From UBA5177 sp002413265 (GTDB lineage: Bacteria > Chloroflexota > UBA5177): a stretch of 16,924 bases of DNA. Below are positions 12,755 to 16,924 of the stretch, in pieces. Position 1 is the first letter of the stretch, and each line of letters starts with the position of its first letter. The notes under the pieces were generated by a model. It was not told the DNA's origin. It made no database searches and saw only the letters and a list, made by a program, of their open reading frames with translations. The stretch lies in contig DAIORV010000045.1 of NCBI GenBank assembly GCA_036752825.1, positions 1-16,924 of the forward strand, in the 5' to 3' direction. The position numbers were made by a program, and so were the translations under genes.

Positions 12755-15700
12755 CTACTCTGTCGCGAGCTCCCCAAGGGCTTGCCGGGTCTGACGAGCC
12801 TCCGGCATAGCGCCGAGGCGTTCGAATATGCTCAGCGCCGCCGAAAACTGCTTCCGAGCCTCGTTGAGGTCTCCGTCACTCGCCTGGACGTGGCCCCACT
12901 CGTACAAGGCACGTGCTTCGGCCCGGGGGTAATCCATCGTCCGGGCCAGAGAGAGTGCCTGTTCAAAAGCACCTCGAGCTTCCTGGTGCCGGCCCTGGCG
13001 GTTGAGCACCATGCCCTGCACTCGAAAGGCGTCGGTGAGCACAAGGGGAGTCTGGGCGGCGAGGTCATTGATGACAGACGAGAGCGTGCGTTCGGCGGCC
13101 GAGACGTCTCCGGTTTCCAGCTGGGCCAGGGCCAGAGTTGGAAGCATGGGCGTGACGTACAGGCTGTGGTCGCGGGCAAAAGGCTCCAGTCGGGTGAGGG
13201 CCGATGCGGGATCACCCTGCAGCAGCTCGCGCTCCGCCAGAGTCAGATGAGCAAAGGGAAGTACAACGTGGCCGCCGTGCTCCGATGTGAAAATGTGCTC
13301 CAGAGACGCATCGGTTTCAGCCCAGCGGCCCTCCGCCGACTCAACTATCGCGGTGTAGGCAAAAACGATGGGAGCATGCCAGGACGATGGGAGAGACCCG
13401 ATCAAATCCGATGCGCTGCCAATCGCCCTGCGGGCCTCTTCCCAACGGCCACTGTAAAAGTGCGCGGCGCCAAGCCCGATCATGGCAAACGCCACCATGA
13501 CAGGTGACTCAATCCTTTGTTGAAGCTCCACCGCTCGCCGAGAGAAGGTGAGGCACTCAGCAAAGCGTCCACCGTAGAGGTATGTCAGAGCCAGGTCAAG
13601 GACGGTATGGGCAAGGACCTTCAGATCGCCGGAAGCCTCCGCGATCGGCAGGGTCTTTTCAAACACGAGGCGGGCGTCCGCGATCCTTCCCATCTGCAGG
13701 TGAACGTCCGCACGATAGTTCTCGACCTGAGCCAGGATGCCGGCGTCCTCGACGGTTGTAGCTGCGGCGGCAGCCCTTTCGGCGGTCTGCAGACAGGCGT
13801 CGTACTGTCCGCTTCCGTAGAGGATGGCCGTCAGCTGTAAGAACAGTCGCGCGAGCTCCGGAGTTTCGGACTCGCTCTCGAGCTCGCCGATCATCTCCTG
13901 CAAACGGCTCACAGCCTCGTGCACTTTTCCCAAGTGCATTAGCGCGCTACTGACTCTGGCTGTTGCTCGCGCCTCTCCCGCCCGATCTCCGGACGACCGG
14001 TACAGTCCAGCAGCCGTCTGCGAGGCCTCCAGAGCCTCGTCCGCCTGGGCATGGAACTCCAGCACGCTTCCCAGCTTCTCGAGAGCCCGCGCCAGTGCAA
14101 CATCGTCGCCAATTTCCTGTGCCAGCTGTGCGGCTCGCCGGTATTGGAGCTCGGCCTCTTCATGGGCGAAGACCTTCTCCGCGGAATCGCCGGCCAGAAT
14201 CGCGTAACGCATGGCTCGCTCCGGATCGTCCGCCTCCAGGAAGTGTCTGGCGATGTCGGTCACGCGCGCGGAGCGCCTTGCTTCCGGCAATTGGTCCAAG
14301 GCTTCGGCTGCCGCCAGGTGGACGCGACGCCGGCGTCTAGAGGAGATCTCCTCGTATATCGACTGCTGCGTGAGCGCGTGATCGAAGGCGTACGCGTCGT
14401 GACTCGTCTCCTGGATCACTCCTACCTGAGCCGCCTCCTCGAGCGCGCCTTCCAATTCCCGTTCTCCGAGCTCGGAGACGGAGGCCAGATCGTCAAAAAG
14501 GAAGGATTGGCCAAGAACACTCGCCTCTCGCAGGACGTCCTGCGTGGATTCAGGGAGGCGGGAAAGACGCTGTCCGACCACCGCACGGACGCTCTCCGGC
14601 ACCTCAATGTCTTCGATGGCGCGTCGGTCCCACGTGTCTCCGTGCCGGAATATATCGCCTCGCTCCACCAGAACCTGGAGCACCTGCTGCACGAAGTACG
14701 GGTTCCCATCCGTTCGACCGTGCACCAGGGAAACGAACTCCGTGGAAGTGCTGTCCTCGCCCATGGTTGCGGCGACGAGGGCCGCGGTCTCGGCTTCATC
14801 CATGCGTCGCACATGTATCCGCTCAGATAGGCCTTCCCGGTGAAGATCCCTCAGGGCAGCTTCTAGTGGGTGTTGCCGTCGCACCTCGACGTCGCGATAG
14901 GCGCCCATGAGGAGGATGGGTAGCGTTCGGACATGCCGCGAGAGATGGAGTAGAAGTTTGAGACTCGCGGAATCCGACCAGTGGAGATCGTCGAGGAGGA
15001 GCGCGAGAGGCGCCTCTCGGCTCAGCGCCTCCAGGAAGCCCATTAGTGCCCGAAAGACGCGCTGCTGGTTGTCTTCGCCGGCCACGAAGGGTCCGCTCTC
15101 CGCGGGGAGCAGGACTCCGAGGTACGGCCAACGCTGCAGAGCCTGGGCTCGAAGCGATGGAGACGCTGCGGCGTATAGCATCTCCAGGCAGTCGAGGAAT
15201 GGGTAGTATGGCAGCGTCTGCTCAGGCTCGTAACATCGGCCGGCCGCCACCAGGAAGCCCCGGTTCCGAAGGTGGAGCGTAACCTCCTGACCTAGACGAG
15301 TCTTTCCAGACCCCGGCTCACCCGTAAGAAGGGCGGTCCTGCCCTCGCCCTTTGAAACGCGATCGACGACCTCCAGAATCCGCTCCAGTTCCTTGTGTCG
15401 CCCGACGAACATGCCGGTGGGAAGCGACCCCAAGAATGCACCGAGCGGGAGCCGCTGCTCGGCAGGTTCGACAATTTTCATTGATTCGGCCTCGAGTTCG
15501 TCGTGCTTGCCGCCCTCCGTCGCCGAGACTATCTGCACCACACGAACGGGATCCGCGAAACCTTTTAGCTGGACCTCTCCTCGCTGCACATACTCCAGGT
15601 CTTGCAGCTTGTGGGCGACGGCAACGACCGTTTCACTAGCGAGTGACTCGCCTGCGGCTGCCAGGCTGGACAGCCGGGCGGCGAGATTGAGAGAGGCGCT

Positions 15701-16063
15701 CCGGTAGCCGCCTTCGACGGGGATCGCCTCACCAATATCGAGACCGATCCCGACCCTCAGCGGCAGCATGCTGTCCGCTGCATCCTCCTGGCTGCAGCGT
15801 CGCAACAACTCCGCCGAAGCATAGAGAGCCTGCTGCGCCGACGCGAACGTCGCCACGGCTTCATCGCCGCGGAGCTCGAGCACCCTTCCGTCTCGAGCCT
15901 CGACGACTTCACGAGTCACTTGGGCCAGGCGCGCTGCAAGCTTGGCGGCCGCCTCGTCACCATGCTGCAGCGTGAACTGTGTGTAGCCGCGCACGTCGGC
16001 AATAAGGAACGTGAGAAGAGCAGTTTGGCCGCGCGATGCCGGCTCTCCGGAAGTCTTACTCAT
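12755..16063 (-). CDS. Cyclase-homology/AAA ATPase/TPR multidomain regulator
   Basis: A 1102-residue cytoplasmic signalling protein. Residues 8-185 form a class III nucleotidyl-cyclase homology domain: metal-binding D23 (LIADVRGYT) and D67 (ELRGDEAV), and transition-state N126 and R130 (SLNLAARL). Residues about 225-500 are an AAA/STAND-like ATPase with Walker A GEPGSGKT (248-255, K254), Walker B LALLLDDLHWSD (D358, D359), and GRTDGNPYFVQQVLQVLVERG. From about 600 to the end is a long TPR solenoid. Such proteins are thought to bind ligands or partners through the repeats and switch by ATP hydrolysis. The substrate-choosing lysine and aspartate of adenylate cyclases appear replaced (E63 and A123), so cAMP synthesis is doubtful. 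The frame extends to GTG 16105, but ATG 16061-16063 overlaps the GNAT stop (ATGA), so that start is preferred. No DNA-binding domain is visible. Confidence 0.88.
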   Translation of the reverse strand: MSKTSGEPASRGQTALLTFLIADVRGYTQFTLQHGDEAAAKLAARLAQVTREVVEARDGRVLELRGDEAVATFASAQQALYASAELLRRCSQEDAADSMLPLRVGIGLDIGEAIPVEGGYRSASLNLAARLSSLAAAGESLASETVVAVAHKLQDLEYVQRGEVQLKGFADPVRVVQIVSATEGGKHDELEAESMKIVEPAEQRLPLGAFLGSLPTGMFVGRHKELERILEVVDRVSKGEGRTALLTGEPGSGKTRLGQEVTLHLRNRGFLVAAGRCYEPEQTLPYYPFLDCLEMLYAAASPSLRAQALQRWPYLGVLLPAESGPFVAGEDNQQRVFRALMGFLEALSREAPLALLLDDLHWSDSASLKLLLHLSRHVRTLPILLMGAYRDVEVRRQHPLEAALRDLHREGLSERIHVRRMDEAETAALVAATMGEDSTSTEFVSLVHGRTDGNPYFVQQVLQVLVERGDIFRHGDTWDRRAIEDIEVPESVRAVVGQRLSRLPESTQDVLREASVLGQSFLFDDLASVSELGERELEGALEEAAQVGVIQETSHDAYAFDHALTQQSIYEEISSRRRRRVHLAAAEALDQLPEARRSARVTDIARHFLEADDPERAMRYAILAGDSAEKVFAHEEAELQYRRAAQLAQEIGDDVALARALEKLGSVLEFHAQADEALEASQTAAGLYRSSGDRAGEARATARVSSALMHLGKVHEAVSRLQEMIGELESESETPELARLFLQLTAILYGSGQYDACLQTAERAAAAATTVEDAGILAQVENYRADVHLQMGRIADARLVFEKTLPIAEASGDLKVLAHTVLDLALTYLYGGRFAECLTFSRRAVELQQRIESPVMVAFAMIGLGAAHFYSGRWEEARRAIGSASDLIGSLPSSWHAPIVFAYTAIVESAEGRWAETDASLEHIFTSEHGGHVVLPFAHLTLAERELLQGDPASALTRLEPFARDHSLYVTPMLPTLALAQLETGDVSAAERTLSSVINDLAAQTPLVLTDAFRVQGMVLNRQGRHQEARGAFEQALSLARTMDYPRAEARALYEWGHVQASDGDLNEARKQFSAALSIFERLGAMPEARQTRQALGELATE

Positions 16064-16668
16064 GAGAAGCGGGGATTGGCTAGGGTCGCGACGATCTGGA
16101 GCCACGTTGGATGGGGCAACGGGTTCCTTTCGATAGTCATGCCCAGACGCTGTATGACGCGCTGCGAGGCGAGGTTGTCGTACTCGGTGGTGGCGATGAC
16201 GCGTTGCAGGTGCAAGCTCTCGAAGGCGTAACGGATCATTTCGCGCCCAGCTTCCGTCGCATATCCTCGCCCACGATGGTTCCTGCCGATATGCCAGAAC
16301 AACGCGACCTCGGCGTAGACGGCGTCATCACCGGGCAGCACGCCGAGCGCTCGCAGAGACGGGAAACGTCCCGACATGCAGAGACCCGGCACCAAACCAA
16401 CGGAACCAATCACCTCGTCTGTCTCTCGCAGCACGATAGCGCGATCGGCATAGGGCGGCTGCAGCAGCGCAGCCTGGATGTTCACGTGTCCTCGCGTCCA
16501 CTCGATGAGTCGACGCCGGTGTTCGAGATCGGGCGGAGGCGAGCCGTCGGCAACGGCTTCTTCCACGTCCAGTATTTTATGGGCCGCCTCGAGGTCGTCT
16601 TCGCGGAAAACGCGGATGAGAAGCCGCTCCGTAACGAGCTCGGGCATGGCGGTTGGCGAGTCGATCAC
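16060..16668 (-). CDS. GNAT-family N-acetyltransferase, RimJ/RimL type
   Basis: A 202-residue acetyl-CoA-dependent acetyltransferase. The opening LVTERLLIRVFREDD and the acetyl-CoA loop NHRGRGYATEAG (residues 130-141) are typical of the RimJ/RimL group. So is the C-terminal pattern RVIATTEYDNLASQRVIQRL-GM. Members acetylate ribosomal-protein N-termini, amino acids or small amines; the substrate here is unknown. The start is GTG at 16666-16668, with GGGAGGT 11 bases upstream. The in-frame ATG at 16645-16647 has no ribosome-binding site but begins closer to the domain (PELVTERLL). Its TGA overlaps the ATG of the downstream regulator, so the two are translationally coupled. The promoter must lie in the 119-bp gap shared with the divergent secreted-protein gene. 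Confidence 0.88.
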   Translation of the reverse strand: MIDSPTAMPELVTERLLIRVFREDDLEAAHKILDVEEAVADGSPPPDLEHRRRLIEWTRGHVNIQAALLQPPYADRAIVLRETDEVIGSVGLVPGLCMSGRFPSLRALGVLPGDDAVYAEVALFWHIGRNHRGRGYATEAGREMIRYAFESLHLQRVIATTEYDNLASQRVIQRLGMTIERNPLPHPTWLQIVATLANPRFS

Positions 16669-16732
16669 GTTCTTAGCCTACCTCCCGCCTCCGTGCCGCG
16701 ACCGAAACTCATCTTTGAATAAGCCACCGCAT

Positions 16733-16769
16733 TTGTTACCATGCTCCTATCGAAAGTAACAATTGTTAC
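16733..16769. promoter_or_regulatory. Three TTGTTAC half-sites in a divergent promoter region (candidate operator)
   Basis: TTGTTAC occurs at 16733-16739 and 16763-16769, 30 bp apart, on the plus strand. Its inverse GTAACAA is at 16756-16762. The last two form GTAACAATTGTTAC, a perfect 14-bp palindrome (16756-16769). The array stands out as AT-rich in a GC-rich window. It lies 19-55 bp upstream of a secreted-protein start and 65-101 bp upstream of the GNAT start. The half-sites could overlap -35/-10 elements in both directions (17-bp spacing between TTGTTA and GTAACA). The binding protein is unknown. Confidence 0.6.
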
Positions 16770-16787
16770 ATGTATCAAAGGTGAAGA

Positions 16788-16924
16788 ATGACAGATAACA
16801 TCCGTGGCCTTGGACTCCGAACTGCAGCGGGGCTTGCTCTGCTATGGCTGCCGCTAGTCATGCAGTCCGGACTTCCGGCGCACGCAGCCAACTTACGCGA
16901 CAGCGTTTCGCTGACGCTCGTCGC
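16788..16924 (+). CDS. N-terminus of a secreted protein (truncated by window end)
   Basis: ATG at 16788-16790 follows AAAGGTGA at five bases' spacing. The 45 visible residues are a clear Sec signal peptide. Positive N-region MTDNIRGLGLRTA is followed by a hydrophobic core (GLALLWLPLV) and a likely cleavage after A34 or A35 in PAHAANL, with mature sequence beginning about NLRDSVSLTLVA. The mature domain is outside the window, so no function can be given. It is divergent from the GNAT gene and lies 19 bp downstream of the TTGTTAC palindrome. That spacing suggests regulation by whatever binds there. Confidence 0.7.
   Translation, partial: MTDNIRGLGLRTAAGLALLWLPLVMQSGLPAHAANLRDSVSLTLV

Noticed and set aside
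12746..13507. 253-codon plus-strand open frame
   Set aside because: It is antisense to the TPR part of the large regulator.
14051..14830. 259-codon plus-strand open frame
   Set aside because: It is antisense to the AAA/TPR part of the regulator; the minus-strand protein carries the Walker motifs.
16064..16105. GTG 16105 as start of the large regulator
   Set aside because: It would overlap the GNAT gene by 46 bp; the ATG at 16061-16063 gives a 4-nt ATGA overlap and starts just before the cyclase domain.
1..16924. CRISPR arrays, tRNA/rRNA genes, transposons or prophage genes
   Set aside because: No regularly spaced repeats, cloverleaf candidates, transposase motifs or phage genes were seen by eye on either strand.

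Overview
The window is a GC-rich bacterial chromosome segment with tightly packed genes, several 4-nt ATGA/GTGA overlaps and purine-rich Shine-Dalgarno sites. No rRNA, tRNA, CRISPR array or transposase was seen. The gene families fit a free-living soil-type bacterium of a high-GC lineage such as Actinomycetota or Chloroflexota. These are a large cyclase-like/AAA/TPR regulator, an 870-residue-class PEP-synthase/rifampin-phosphotransferase-like enzyme, a DUF4331 protein and multiple MDR reductases. The phylum is an inference from gene content only.

Left part, plus strand (1-5816). The end of an unidentified gene overlaps the first of three tandem medium-chain reductase paralogues (107-3120). 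The third paralogue carries one frameshift at a CCC run (2761-2763). A phosphotransferase gene (3192-5816) follows. It has what looks like its own promoter, placed so that the transcript would begin at the start codon (leaderless).

Middle part, minus strand (11628 down to 5762). Four genes run in one direction: a secreted DUF4331 protein, a membrane-anchored TPR protein, a NicO/RcnA-type transporter with a secreted N-terminal domain and a 16-histidine loop, and a NixA/HoxN-type Ni/Co permease. The last three are tightly linked (GTGA overlap, then a 9-nt gap). A strong GC hairpin and a 46-bp-period imperfect repeat lie between DUF4331 and TPR. The DUF4331 promoter region carries a cluster of GTGA-N4-TCAC palindromes. 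I read this as a candidate nickel/cobalt handling operon with two uncharacterised extracytoplasmic partners. It is the most interesting system here.

Right part (11941-16924). A small helical hypothetical gene (plus strand) faces a VOC/glyoxalase-like gene (minus strand) broken by two single-base deletions. Upstream of that, a GNAT acetyltransferase and a 1102-residue cyclase-like/AAA/TPR regulator are translationally coupled through ATGA. At the right edge a secreted-protein gene begins on the plus strand and is cut by the window end. A compact array of three TTGTTAC half-sites lies between it and the GNAT gene.

All three broken reading frames sit in or next to short homopolymers, so sequencing or assembly error is a live alternative to genuine pseudogenes.
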